Part shown: positions 1 to 7,653 of the stretch, piece by piece
Numbering within the stretch: the first letter of the stretch is position 1
Layout: every line of letters starts with the position of its first letter
Origin: Campylobacter hominis ATCC BAA-381
Lineage (GTDB): Bacteria > Campylobacterota > Campylobacteria > Campylobacterales > Campylobacteraceae
Length of the DNA stretch: 64,000 nucleotides
Reading direction: 5' to 3'
Assembly (NCBI RefSeq): GCF_000017585.1
Contig: NC_009714.1
Span: 1,458,663-1,522,662 of the forward strand
The notes under the pieces: model-generated
The model's database searches: none
What the model was told of the DNA's origin: nothing
What the model saw: only the letters and a program-made list of their open reading frames with translations
Translations under genes and position numbers: made by a program

Positions 1-169
1 TATCCGTTATTATCAATAATTTGATTTGTTAATTGAGTTCCTATTTGACTGCTAGCATCAAGTCCTGCACCGGCTAAACCGGCTTTTATTGATGTTTTAG
101 CATTTTGTTTAAGTATTGTTTGTGATAACATTTTAGTTCCTTGATTGGCTAATAATCCTGCATCTATTT
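1..169 (-). pseudogene. Fragment of a CdiA-type toxin module (runs off left edge)
   Basis: Read on the minus strand, an open frame starts just after the stop of the neighbouring immunity gene and runs off the window. It contains LLANQGTKMLSQTILKQNAK, the same linker found inside the orphan toxin at 637-1479 and in the remnant near 3060-3150. There is no start codon or ribosome binding site of its own, so it looks like the 5'-truncated head of a displaced toxin tip left by recombination between cassettes. What follows beyond position 1 cannot be seen. Confidence 0.55.
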
Positions 170-499
170 CTTATCTTCATTGTTATTTTTATCTTTTACT
201 CTATTGTTATTAATAAGTTTATATTTTTTAAAATTTGATTTTTGAACATCTTTTTGCTTATTTGGTTTTTGTTGTTTTTTAGGTTTGGTTGGGCTAAGGT
301 TTGAAATTTTAGTTTTTTGGTTTATACAAGAATTTTCAATTTTATCTTTTTTAAAAATATAGTATTTATAGATAATTATTCCAAATATTAATATATAAGC
401 GATTATGCAAGGATAAATAAGCCAACCACTACTTTTATAAACCGTTAACCATATGAGCCAACAAATCATAAAAATTAAAAATAGTATGTCTCTTTTTTT
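69..499. repeat. 431-bp direct repeat, copy A
   Basis: Nearly identical to 3060-3490 at a constant offset of 2991, with only scattered single-base differences and no indel. It covers the toxin-linker fragment and the C-terminal two thirds of the immunity-like membrane gene. The copies diverge sharply near 499/3490, where the N-terminal coding parts of the two immunity genes become different. Confidence 0.85.
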
Positions 500-640
500 A
501 TTATTCTTTATATAATTAAAATCAAAAATATATAAAAATAGTGACATAATAATACAAAAAACTATCCAATATATTACTGGATAGTTTGTTGCAAGTCTTC
601 CTAGATATTTCCATAAAACATAATCGTATGAGTATTTCAC
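164..640 (-). CDS. Putative CDI immunity protein, membrane type
   Basis: 158 residues. The first 100 contain three or four hydrophobic segments, so this is probably an inner-membrane protein. The last 50 residues are very rich in Lys, Asn and Gln. Its start overlaps the stop of the orphan toxin at 637-1479 by four bases, the usual toxin-immunity arrangement, so I infer it protects against that toxin. Residues from about 55 onward are almost identical to the protein at 3155-3643, while the N-terminal third differs. That suggests the N-terminal part gives specificity. No characterised family recognised. Confidence 0.6.
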   Translation of the reverse strand: MKYSYDYVLWKYLGRLATNYPVIYWIVFCIIMSLFLYIFDFNYIKNNKKRDILFLIFMICWLIWLTVYKSSGWLIYPCIIAYILIFGIIIYKYYIFKKDKIENSCINQKTKISNLSPTKPKKQQKPNKQKDVQKSNFKKYKLINNNRVKDKNNNEDKK

Positions 641-1479
641 TTATTATCGCCTTGAAGATTTTCTACTTCATAATCTATTGCTTTATTAAGCATTTTATTG
701 GTTGTTTGAAAATAGATGTGATTCTTAAGTTTATTATTATTTTTATCTATTCTACCTTGTATTTTATTTTGTCTATTTATAGTTTTAGCATCTTTTAATT
801 GATTTTTTAAATTTTGTTTTGCTTTCCAAGAGTGAATAATTGTTTTAGAGGAATCAAAAAAATTTGGTGCAATAACAGCTCCAGATATAATACTCCTACT
901 AATATTATCCCAATCCAAAGAAATTTTTCTAAAATCTACAGAGCCACCAACATCAATCATTTGGTCTGTGATTTGACTTCCTATTTGCAGTGCTCCATCA
1001 AATACACCTGCTTCAAGCCCATACTTTATTGATGTTTTAGCATTTTGTTTAAGTATTGTTTGTGATAACATTTTAGTTCCTTGATTGGCTAATAATCCTC
1101 CTATTATTAATGAAGCATCGGTTGGTCCGCTATATAATTTATCATTACTGCTTGTAGGTGCATTTGCATAATCAGATAATCCGACTGTTGTAGTAGGTAT
1201 GGCTAGAGAACTTACTTTATTACTGCCTTTTTGTAAGATTACTTTACTGCCTTCATAAATCATTCCTCCGGTTTCTTTAACTACACTTCCGCCAATTTTA
1301 CCCATCGGAAAAAACCATAAGCTCATATCACTTAAGCCTTGAGCTTCATTTGGATTATAGCTATTATCATAAAATTGTTCTTTTGTAGCACTGAAATAAT
1401 TTGTAGGAGTAAATTCTTCTTTATAAGTATCTAAAAATTTTAATCCTTGAGATTTATTAATCAAAAAGCTTACAGCCAT
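637..1479 (-). CDS. Orphan CdiA C-terminal toxin module
   Basis: 280 residues. The open frame extends upstream of the ATG to about 1515 and there reads NIFNRPNFSEDEL, resembling the AEMYNRQLHK junction of the intact CdiA, so the fragment starts at the point where toxin tips are exchanged. The stretch FSATKEQFYDNSYN resembles FATKEQYYNRYSN of the full CdiA tip. The middle holds a hydrophobic Gly/Ala-rich entry-type region and the last 70 residues (after SWKAKQNLKNQ) are basic and probably form the toxic domain. No signal peptide, so it is probably a reservoir cassette rather than a secreted protein. The enzymatic activity is not recognisable. Confidence 0.6.
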   Translation of the reverse strand: MAVSFLINKSQGLKFLDTYKEEFTPTNYFSATKEQFYDNSYNPNEAQGLSDMSLWFFPMGKIGGSVVKETGGMIYEGSKVILQKGSNKVSSLAIPTTTVGLSDYANAPTSSNDKLYSGPTDASLIIGGLLANQGTKMLSQTILKQNAKTSIKYGLEAGVFDGALQIGSQITDQMIDVGGSVDFRKISLDWDNISRSIISGAVIAPNFFDSSKTIIHSWKAKQNLKNQLKDAKTINRQNKIQGRIDKNNNKLKNHIYFQTTNKMLNKAIDYEVENLQGDNK

Positions 1480-1548
1480 ATTTAGTTCATCTTCACTGAA
1501 ATTCGGTCTGTTGAATATATTATAGTTTTATAATATTTTTTATTATTC

Positions 1549-1887
1549 CTATTTAAAGATTTCATCTATAATACCCGATAATATAATAAAAAACAAAAAG
1601 AATATAACAGAATAGCTCATCCATCTTATAAACTTATTTGACCAAAAAAATTTATTCTTTTCTAATTTATAATTAAAGTATATTCTTCCTGAAACAATAG
1701 ATAGTAACAATATAAAAATATGCTTTTGATAATCAAATAAAAAATAAAAGATAAAATAATTTATAAATAGAAAAGGCAATATTGATAAAATTACAGGTTT
1801 AAATTCTATATTATCTTTTTCTTGTTTATATTGAGAATTTTTTATAGAGTCATCAATTAATTTACTGTATTTTTTAAAAATATTCAT
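1549..1887 (-). CDS. Small membrane protein, possible orphan immunity protein
   Basis: 112 residues from the ATG at 1887. A GTG at 1899 is possible but overlaps the upstream mini-ORF. Three hydrophobic segments lie in the C-terminal two thirds, after a basic, charged N-terminus (about 35 residues). It directly follows the truncated signal-peptide cassette at 1889-1981, where a toxin tip would be expected, so the toxin of this pair appears to have been deleted and only the immunity gene kept. Family not recognised; the role is inferred from position. Confidence 0.5.
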   Translation of the reverse strand: MNIFKKYSKLIDDSIKNSQYKQEKDNIEFKPVILSILPFLFINYFIFYFLFDYQKHIFILLLSIVSGRIYFNYKLEKNKFFWSNKFIRWMSYSVIFFLFFIILSGIIDEIFK

Positions 1888-1888
1888 T

Positions 1889-1981
1889 TTAAATTCCACT
1901 TTGTATAGTTGAGCTTGATGCTAATAATATATTGTTAAAAAATAGACTTATAAATAGTAATAAATTTAAGATAAATTTCAT
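1889..1981 (-). pseudogene. Truncated signal-peptide cassette head (30 codons)
   Basis: Encodes a Sec-type signal peptide (MKFILNLLLF... to LLASSS) followed by only TIQSGI and a stop. The same head begins the 424-residue orphan toxin at 4644-5918, where it continues into the pretoxin domain. The ATG overlaps the TGA of the upstream zinc-ribbon gene (ATGA), implying translational coupling in the intact unit. Deletion has removed everything after SGI here. Confidence 0.6.
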
Positions 1982-2175
1982 TTTTTACTCTTTTTGTATT
2001 TTTCAATCAATTCTCTTTCTATTTTATCAATTCTTTTAAATTCTTTGTTTTTCTTTTCTTGTTCTTCTTTTTCAAATTCTTTGTAATCTTGTAACTCTCC
2101 ACCGCATTTTGGGCAAATTTTATCTTTATCTTTTACATCAACATAATTATAAACTTTATGGCATTTTTTGCAACG
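1891..2175. repeat. 285-bp direct repeat, copy A
   Basis: Matches 5828-6111 almost perfectly. It contains the signal-peptide head and the C-terminal half of the zinc-ribbon gene. The other copy lacks one T in the run at about 6044, which frameshifts its zinc ribbon; this copy keeps the intact frame. Confidence 0.85.
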
Positions 2176-2382
2176 GAAAAATTCAGGGATGTCTTTTATT
2201 TTTACAAAATAATAAACTACTAAAATAGCAAAAATAAAAAATAAAAGTAAAATACTTTTAAAATCTACATTTACCCATCCACGAAAATAATATTTACCAG
2301 TAAAAACAGACAATAAAAGTTCTATAAAGAGGATAAAAATAGTAATTTGCATAGAATATTTTACATGGATAAAATATTGCAT
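1978..2382 (-). CDS. Membrane-anchored zinc-ribbon protein, putative immunity protein
   Basis: 134 residues. Two hydrophobic segments (about 10-30 and 42-62) are followed by a cytoplasmic zinc ribbon with paired CxxC motifs (CKKCHKVYN and CPKCGGEL, about residues 73-95) and a long charged, probably helical tail. The stop overlaps the start of the signal-peptide head at 1981. Its C-terminal half is duplicated in the frameshifted gene at 5956-6510 while the membrane parts differ. Position in the cassette array suggests an immunity role; the biochemical function is unknown. Confidence 0.6.
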   Translation of the reverse strand: MQYFIHVKYSMQITIFILFIELLLSVFTGKYYFRGWVNVDFKSILLLFFIFAILVVYYFVKIKDIPEFFRCKKCHKVYNYVDVKDKDKICPKCGGELQDYKEFEKEEQEKKNKEFKRIDKIERELIEKYKKSKK

Positions 2383-2385
2383 AAA

Positions 2386-2755
2386 TTATTTTCCTTTGAT
2401 TATAAAATTAAAATTGTCTAAATTGTCATAGATATAGTATATTTTCCCAAAGTTTGTTTCTGGTGGCATGCTTTTGTTAAATATATCATTTGCAATTTCA
2501 AACCCAGCTGTTCCATATATCCAAACTCTTGGATCTGATTATATCATTTCCAAACCAATAAACATTATTAGGTATAATATAATTTATTGGTTTTGTTGTT
2601 GATATGGCTTGATTATCATCATATTTAGGTGAATATATATACGCACCATACATAAACCCTAAAAAAATTAAAAACAAAATCATTAAAAATAAATAAATCA
2701 AAACTTGAAAAGCAAAGCAAAATATATCTAATAAAAGCCACAAAAACTTAGTCAT
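2386..2755 (-). pseudogene. Frameshifted small membrane protein gene
   Basis: The first frame gives 85 residues (2498-2755) with a strongly hydrophobic segment (residues 6-40) and ends in a spurious tail. Just upstream of that stop, another frame opens (DPRVWIYGTAGFE...) and continues to a TAA at 2386, four bases before the next gene. Joining the frames by one base near 2530 gives a plausible protein of about 120 residues. The next gene's ATG (2382) immediately follows the rebuilt stop, which supports the rebuilt end. Function unknown; probably another immunity-type gene. Confidence 0.5.
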
Positions 2756-2886
2756 TAAATCCGCCTTGTAAAAAGATAAATTTCTCTAAAATGTCGATCA
2801 GCAATATAATTATATGTGAAATGTATAGCAAAGATTATCAATAATACACATAAAATTACAAATGCTGTATAAAAAATTTTTTTCAT
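2755..2886 (-). CDS. Tiny membrane protein (43 aa)
   Basis: Starts MKKIFYTAFVILC and has one long hydrophobic segment followed by a basic/aromatic tail. The TAA stop overlaps the ATG of the next gene. It may be the surviving N-terminus of a larger cassette gene. Function unknown. Confidence 0.35.
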   Translation of the reverse strand: MKKIFYTAFVILCVLLIIFAIHFTYNYIADRHFREIYLFTRRI

Positions 2887-2894
2887 ACTAATTT

Positions 2895-2996
2895 CTAACC
2901 CCTACTCAAAAGCCCAACTACTCGTATAAACAAAATAGCACCTATAAAAGCTAATGTAAAAAATAAAATTTTAAAAATTTTTATTAGTTTTTTCAT
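2895..2996 (-). CDS. Tiny membrane protein (33 aa)
   Basis: Starts MKKLIKIFKILFF and is almost entirely one transmembrane segment. Its ATG overlaps (ATGA) the stop of an upstream toxin-tip remnant whose last residues read YGNTPYDDIGKSK (about 2994-3050). The overlap suggests it began as an immunity gene that was cut short. Function unknown. Confidence 0.3.
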   Translation of the reverse strand: MKKLIKIFKILFFTLAFIGAILFIRVVGLLSRG

Positions 2997-3059
2997 TTTG
3001 ATTTTCCTATGTCATCATAAGGAGTATTGCCATAAATAAAATACGGCAACATGTCTTAC

Positions 3060-3490
3060 ACCGGCTAAACCGGCTTTTATTGATGTTTTAGCATTTTGTT
3101 TAAGTATTGTTTGTGATAACATTTTAGTTCCTTGATTGGATAATAATCCTGCACCTATTTCTTATATTCATTGTTATTTTTATCTTTTACTCTATTTTTA
3201 TTAATAAGTTTATATTTTTTAAAATTTAATTTTTGAACATCTTTTTGCTTATTTGGTTTTTGTTGTTTTTTAGGTTTGGTTGGGCTAAGGTTTGAAATTT
3301 TAGTTTTTTGGTTTATACGAGAATTTTCAATTTTATCTTTTTTAAAAATATAGTATTTATAGATAATTATTCCAAATATTAATATATAAGCGACTATACA
3401 AGGATAAATAAGCCAACCGTTACTTTTATAAACTGTTAACCATATGAGCCAACAAATCATAAAAATTAAAAATAGTATGTCTCTTTTTTT
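3060..3490. repeat. 431-bp direct repeat, copy B
   Basis: Second copy of 69-499. Left of 3060 the sequence is a different toxin remnant and right of 3490 it encodes a different immunity N-terminus, so both edges mark past recombination junctions. Confidence 0.85.
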
Positions 3491-3643
3491 TCTATCCAGC
3501 ATAGAAAAGTCGATAAAAAGTAAAATCAAAGCACATAAATAAAACATTATCCAACTAACTATTGGATAGTTTATTTCTAGTTTATATATGTTAGTCATAA
3601 TTCCTGTTTCAATACCGTAATTCATATCAGTCACCATTGCCAA
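3155..3643 (-). CDS. Putative CDI immunity protein, membrane type (paralogue of 164-640)
   Basis: 162 residues. The C-terminal 105 residues are almost identical to the protein at 164-640. The first 55 residues differ but keep the same hydrophobic pattern. The start overlaps the end of the toxin remnant at 3627-4003. Several in-frame ATGs lie within the first 17 codons; the one nearest the toxin stop (MAMVTDMNYG...) gives the usual overlap. Mosaic structure indicates that recombination swapped the N-terminal specificity part while keeping a common C-terminal region. Confidence 0.6.
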   Translation of the reverse strand: MAMVTDMNYGIETGIMTNIYKLEINYPIVSWIMFYLCALILLFIDFSMLDRKKRDILFLIFMICWLIWLTVYKSNGWLIYPCIVAYILIFGIIIYKYYIFKKDKIENSRINQKTKISNLSPTKPKKQQKPNKQKDVQKLNFKKYKLINKNRVKDKNNNEYKK

Positions 3644-4003
3644 AACTATCTATGCTATAATATATTCCTTTTTTTACTCTTTCATTTACTATCTTAAAAT
3701 ATATATTATTCCAAAAAATACTGTCGTGCTTATCCATCCTATCTTTCAATTTATTTTGTCTATTTATGGTCTTAGCATCTTTTAATTGATTTTTTAAATT
3801 TTGTTTTGCTTTCCAAGAGTATTTAGCTGTGTTGTATGAGTCGATAATACTTGGCATTGTCGTTGCTCCTGCTACAGTGCTAAATATAATGCTATCGTAG
3901 TTTAAATCTATATTGTTAATATCTATATTTCCATTATTAATAATCTGGTCTATCGTTTGATCTCCTATTTGATTGGTGAAACATTTCGCGTATATTCTAT
4001 TAT
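3627..4003 (-). pseudogene. 5'-truncated toxin tip
   Basis: An open frame without start codon that reads IGDQTIDQIINNGNIDINNI and ends in a basic domain containing SWKAKQNLKNQLKDAKTINR, which matches the C-terminal domain of the orphan toxin at 637-1479. The very last 35 residues differ between the two copies, which fits different toxin-immunity specificities. An in-frame stop lies just upstream of about 4003, so no complete gene exists. Confidence 0.55.
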
Positions 4004-4107
4004 TTTATCAGATAATATACAAAAAATATCTTTTTTATGTAATTAGTCTCATAATTTTTCATATATTTTTAACTTAAATTTTAATCCTTATATTTTACCG
4101 TATTAGT

Positions 4108-4473
4108 CTACCCGGCATTACAAAGTTTTTCAAAAAAATCATTTTCATCCCAAAAGTAGCATTCTATTACTTTTAAAATACCATTTTCTATAAAAATCAT
4201 AGCACCACCTATGTTTTCGTTATTAAGAATTAAATTTACATTTCCAATAAAACCATTTTTAGTTGTTTTGGGCATATCTTCATTGTATGAAAAATAACAA
4301 AAATATCCACAAGGAGAAGCTTCTCTTTTAAAAACTTTTAATTTTTTAAATTGCTCATAAATTATTAAATCATTTAAATTATAACTTATCAACTCAACAA
4401 TTTTAGCTTCCAAAATAGAAATATTTTTAAAATCATCAAGGTATAAACATTGTTCCGATTTCTGGTTTTCCAT
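4108..4473 (-). CDS. Putative immunity protein for the signal-peptide toxin
   Basis: 121 residues, no membrane segment, mixed alpha/beta pattern, acidic, with Cys and aromatic residues near the centre (SPCGYFCYFSYNED). Its start lies 38 bases inside the frame-corrected end of the toxin gene (stop at 4436), the same overlap seen for the main cdiA and its immunity gene. Partner assignment is inferred from position. No family recognised. Confidence 0.55.
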   Translation of the reverse strand: MENQKSEQCLYLDDFKNISILEAKIVELISYNLNDLIIYEQFKKLKVFKREASPCGYFCYFSYNEDMPKTTKNGFIGNVNLILNNENIGGAMIFIENGILKVIECYFWDENDFFEKLCNAG

Positions 4474-4643
4474 TTTTTATAACTCCTCTTACTTCAATCT
4501 CAAACCCATCTACATTAATTTTATATCCATTTGTAAAATTATTAGGTAACTTACCAGCGGATATTTCTTCCTTTAATGCGTCGATTGTAACATCATAAGC
4601 TTGCTTTGGATTATTTTGAAAATTTTCAAGAAATTTATCTAAT
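4436..4643 (-). pseudogene. Out-of-frame C-terminal tail of the orphan toxin
   Basis: Directly after the toxin frame stops at 4644, the adjacent frame continues for about 65 codons without a start (KKEHKLDKFLENFQ... to GKPEIGTMFIP) and ends inside the immunity gene. The frame changes in a run of seven A (minus strand, about 4650). Six A would restore one long frame. This tail is probably the catalytic end of the toxin, so the gene as read is inactive or switched off. Confidence 0.6.
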
Positions 4644-5918
4644 TTATGCTCTTTTTTTGTTAAATATGTGGTTTATTTTGTTATCTATTTTATTTGTTTT
4701 ATTTTTAATCACTTTCCCCACATCCACCACATCCCTTGGCGGAATTTTAGAGAAGTTATCAGCTATACCATTTATGCTTCCATCTATTGATTTATTTATT
4801 TTATGTGATATTTTGTTAGTGCTATTTTTAGCAATATCTTTTGTAAAACCAGTTAAGCCTACAAGATTAATTGTATCAAGTCCAGATATCAAAGCTATGT
4901 CATCACTTACACCTTCATAACCATATACTTTTTCTAGTTTGGCTAAATCATTATTTGACATATTTCTTATTAAGTTTTGTGTTCCACTTGTTCCATCTAT
5001 AAAGATATTTTTTACTAGCTCTTTTCCTAAGTGTAGTAAAGTAGATGGAGTTTGTTTTTTAGCCCAACCATATAGATAGCTTGGTATTTTATCTGCATTA
5101 TATACCAAATTTAAAGTATTGTTTTTTGCTGTCTCAAATGGAAGTGAACTTATATTTGGATGAATATATGCGTTGTAAAAATCAATATTATTCATAGCTG
5201 TATCAAAATATAATCTATTGTTTTTATAATCCAATCTATCTGCTGTAAATAATTTATTTCCGTTTTTAAAAGTTAAATTTGTGTTTGATAAAAACTCTTT
5301 TGCTTTTATATCTTCATTTCCAAGCATTAAAGACCATAAGTTATCGGTTTGCCTAAGTGCTTGTGATGATAATCTTGATATCGCTTCATCTTTTGATATA
5401 CCATTTTCTATTGCAAATTCTTGAGCTTTTTCTTTTATAAACTCTATCTCATCTTTATGCAATTGCCTATTATACATTTCAGCATTTGTTGTAAGATTAT
5501 ATCCTTGCTTTGCTCCAGCTTCAGAGTTTATTAAAGCTCCTGTTAGAATTCCTGTCAGTTGTGAAGTTAGAATTTGTTCATCTTTATTAAGATTACTACT
5601 TAATGGAGTTAATAATTCATTTATACCTGAAATAATAGCTCCATCTAAAAAGCTTTCTCCTTGAATAGCATTTATGCTTCCACCTACTAATGAATGAAGT
5701 GCAGTTTTAGTTAAACTTCCATCTTTACTGTTTGTTATAAGTCCTATATCTCCTGCTTTTTTAAATAGATAGTTTCCTGTGCTAGAACTTATATTTGATA
5801 GTAGGCTATCTTTAAAATTTGTTCCATAAATTCCACTTTGTATGGCTGAGCTTGATGCTAATAATATATTGTTAAAAAATAGACTTATAAATAGTAATAA
5901 ATTTAAGATAAATTTCAT
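4644..5918 (-). CDS. Orphan toxin with its own signal peptide and CdiA pretoxin domain (frameshifted end)
   Basis: 424 residues. Residues 1-21 form a Sec signal peptide. Residues 24-155 are nearly identical to the DUF637-like pretoxin region of the full CdiA, up to the YNRQLHK junction. The following 270 residues form a different entry/toxin region that ends abnormally in HIFNKKRA because of a poly-A frameshift (see 4436-4643). It lacks the TPS domain and haemagglutinin repeats, so it cannot use TpsB in the usual way. The signal peptide would still allow export to the periplasm. Translation is coupled to the zinc-ribbon gene upstream. Origin by recombination with cdiA is clear from the 404-bp repeat. 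Confidence 0.65.
   Translation of the reverse strand: MKFILNLLLFISLFFNNILLASSSAIQSGIYGTNFKDSLLSNISSSTGNYLFKKAGDIGLITNSKDGSLTKTALHSLVGGSINAIQGESFLDGAIISGINELLTPLSSNLNKDEQILTSQLTGILTGALINSEAGAKQGYNLTTNAEMYNRQLHKDEIEFIKEKAQEFAIENGISKDEAISRLSSQALRQTDNLWSLMLGNEDIKAKEFLSNTNLTFKNGNKLFTADRLDYKNNRLYFDTAMNNIDFYNAYIHPNISSLPFETAKNNTLNLVYNADKIPSYLYGWAKKQTPSTLLHLGKELVKNIFIDGTSGTQNLIRNMSNNDLAKLEKVYGYEGVSDDIALISGLDTINLVGLTGFTKDIAKNSTNKISHKINKSIDGSINGIADNFSKIPPRDVVDVGKVIKNKTNKIDNKINHIFNKKRA
5453..5856. repeat. 404-bp direct repeat of cdiA pretoxin region (orphan copy)
   Basis: Matches 8584-8987 of cdiA at a constant offset of 3131 without indels and with very few differences. It covers the domain from SSAIQSGIYG to YNRQLHK. 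It ends exactly at the toxin-exchange junction, so it can act as homology for switching the orphan tip into cdiA. Confidence 0.9.
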
Positions 5919-6111
5919 TTTTTACTCTTTTTGTATTTTTCAATCAATTCTCTTTCTATTTTATCAATTCTTTTAAATTCTTTGTTTTTCTTTTCTTGTT
6001 CTTCTTTTTCAAATTCTTTGTAATCTTGTAACTCTCCACCGCATTTGGGCAAATTTTATTTTTATCTTTTACATCAACATAATTATAAACTTTATGGCAT
6101 TTTTTGCAACG
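5828..6111. repeat. 285-bp direct repeat, copy B (one base shorter)
   Basis: Second copy of 1891-2175. It differs mainly by the missing T near 6044 that destroys the second CxxC of the zinc ribbon encoded on the minus strand. Confidence 0.85.
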
Positions 6112-6510
6112 CATAAAATCTGAATGTTTTGGCGTGTAAATTATCAACAATAAACCTGCTACAATAAATACTAAACCAGCTAAAATAGAATAATTACCCA
6201 AATATAGCGGTTCATAGTAGTGAAAAGTAAATTTCTTTGTTATATAAATTTCAAAGCCACTGATTATAAAAACTATTCCGCAAAGAATATAAACGAATTT
6301 ATTCAATTGAAAATTAATAAATTTCATTTTTTTCATTTCAATATATATATAAACCAACCCTAAAATTATAACAACAATACCAACTGGAATATTTAACCCA
6401 TATGGTATGGTGTCACCTTTTGGTATACCAAAAGGTGTTATTGCAGGATTTGGATCTACAAATATTGCAATACCTCCACAGATAATTATTATGCCAAATA
6501 TGTAATTCAT
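5956..6510 (-). CDS. Membrane protein with frameshifted zinc ribbon, putative immunity protein
   Basis: 184 residues. The N-terminal 135 residues have about four hydrophobic segments unlike those of the paralogue at 1978-2382. The end has the first CxxC (CKKCHKVYN) but then reads CPNAVESYK instead of CPKCGGELQ because one base is missing. The original frame continues to the ATGA overlap with the signal-peptide toxin at 5918. As it stands the zinc ribbon cannot bind zinc normally. The start overlaps the stop of the upstream gene at 6510. Confidence 0.55.
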   Translation of the reverse strand: MNYIFGIIIICGGIAIFVDPNPAITPFGIPKGDTIPYGLNIPVGIVVIILGLVYIYIEMKKMKFINFQLNKFVYILCGIVFIISGFEIYITKKFTFHYYEPLYLGNYSILAGLVFIVAGLLLIIYTPKHSDFMRCKKCHKVYNYVDVKDKNKICPNAVESYKITKNLKKKNKKRKTKNLKELIK

Positions 6511-7136
6511 TATTTATTATATAGCCATTTATAGGCAAATTTAAGAACATATAATAAATTATCACTGCTTGCATTTGCTTCAAAGAAAAAACTATCCGCT
6601 TTTATATATATCCAAGACTCTTTATTATCCCAAAGATAGTCTATTTTTTGCTTAATAGTTTTGCTTTTTATGTTTAAGCTTATGATATCGGATATATCAA
6701 AATTAAATTTATCACATTCTTTTTTATATAAATTTAGTTTAGTCATATACTTACCCATTAGTTTTTCATAATTAATCTGTTTTAACTCCAAGTCAATATC
6801 GGCTTTTCTTTTTAAGTGAATGTCTTCTGCCCATTTTTCACCATTTACTAAACTTTCAAAAAAATTATTTTTATCTTCTGCCATCTCTTTATATGAGATA
6901 ATAATCTCATTTTTATTTTTTGAATATATCCAGTTCTTATATGGAATATCAAAATTTATAATTCGAAAGTATTCGCAACTGTCATATAACGGATAACTGT
7001 TATCATGATCCCATTGTGTGAAATATTGAATTTTTTGCAAGTTATCATGCGAAATATATATGCGTATGCCATAAACTATGTAATGGCTTTTGAAAACCAA
7101 AATATCATCACTATGTTTTATACATTTTACTTTCAT
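6510..7136 (-). CDS. Hypothetical protein in the CDI array, possible immunity protein
   Basis: 208 residues, soluble, rich in Lys, Tyr and Asp, with no signal peptide or membrane segment. Its stop overlaps the start of the following membrane gene (TAATG), so they are co-translated. It lies just after the immunity gene of the main CdiA, where displaced immunity genes collect. Family not recognised. Confidence 0.5.
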   Translation of the reverse strand: MKVKCIKHSDDILVFKSHYIVYGIRIYISHDNLQKIQYFTQWDHDNSYPLYDSCEYFRIINFDIPYKNWIYSKNKNEIIISYKEMAEDKNNFFESLVNGEKWAEDIHLKRKADIDLELKQINYEKLMGKYMTKLNLYKKECDKFNFDISDIISLNIKSKTIKQKIDYLWDNKESWIYIKADSFFFEANASSDNLLYVLKFAYKWLYNK

Positions 7137-7299
7137 TTTTACCTTTCGTCTTTAAATTTAAAATCATCTACCGAAACTTAAAAAATATGTTTGATAAGTA
7201 TTGACATCTATTTTATAGTCAATAAAATCTTTCATTAACTCCAAAAAAATTATTATAAATCACAAACTACATATTTTTATTACATTATTTCAATAATTT

Positions 7300-7653
7300 T
7301 TAACTAAAAAAATCAGCTCTGTTTTTTGGAAATCTTATCAGCGGTTTTTCCGATAATTTTAAAATATCAACATCCGATAATAATGATTCATCCTTATAGG
7401 CACTTAAAGTTGCTTCGCACAGTATTTCATCTTCATCATAAAAATGAATTTCAGCTATATTTCCTACAACATTATCAAGCCTATCTTTTTTTGGTGAATA
7501 ATAAAAATCAAAACTTCCACTTTTATCAGGCCATTTTTGTATAAAATCACTAAATTTATATTTAATATTTAAATATGGTGCCTTTAAATTTTCTAATAAA
7601 ATTTCCACTAATAATTTTTCAGATGCATTAATTTTTTTAATATTATTTTTCAA
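7300..7653 (-). CDS. cdiI: CdiI-like immunity protein of the main CdiA
   Basis: 117 residues, soluble and acidic toward the centre. The start lies 11 bases inside the end of the giant haemagglutinin gene, the hallmark cdiA-cdiI arrangement. Immunity proteins are highly variable, so position rather than similarity supports the call. It should bind the C-terminal toxin of the CdiA at 7643-14992 and neutralise it inside sister cells. Confidence 0.65.
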   Translation of the reverse strand: MKNNIKKINASEKLLVEILLENLKAPYLNIKYKFSDFIQKWPDKSGSFDFYYSPKKDRLDNVVGNIAEIHFYDEDEILCEATLSAYKDESLLSDVDILKLSEKPLIRFPKNRADFFS

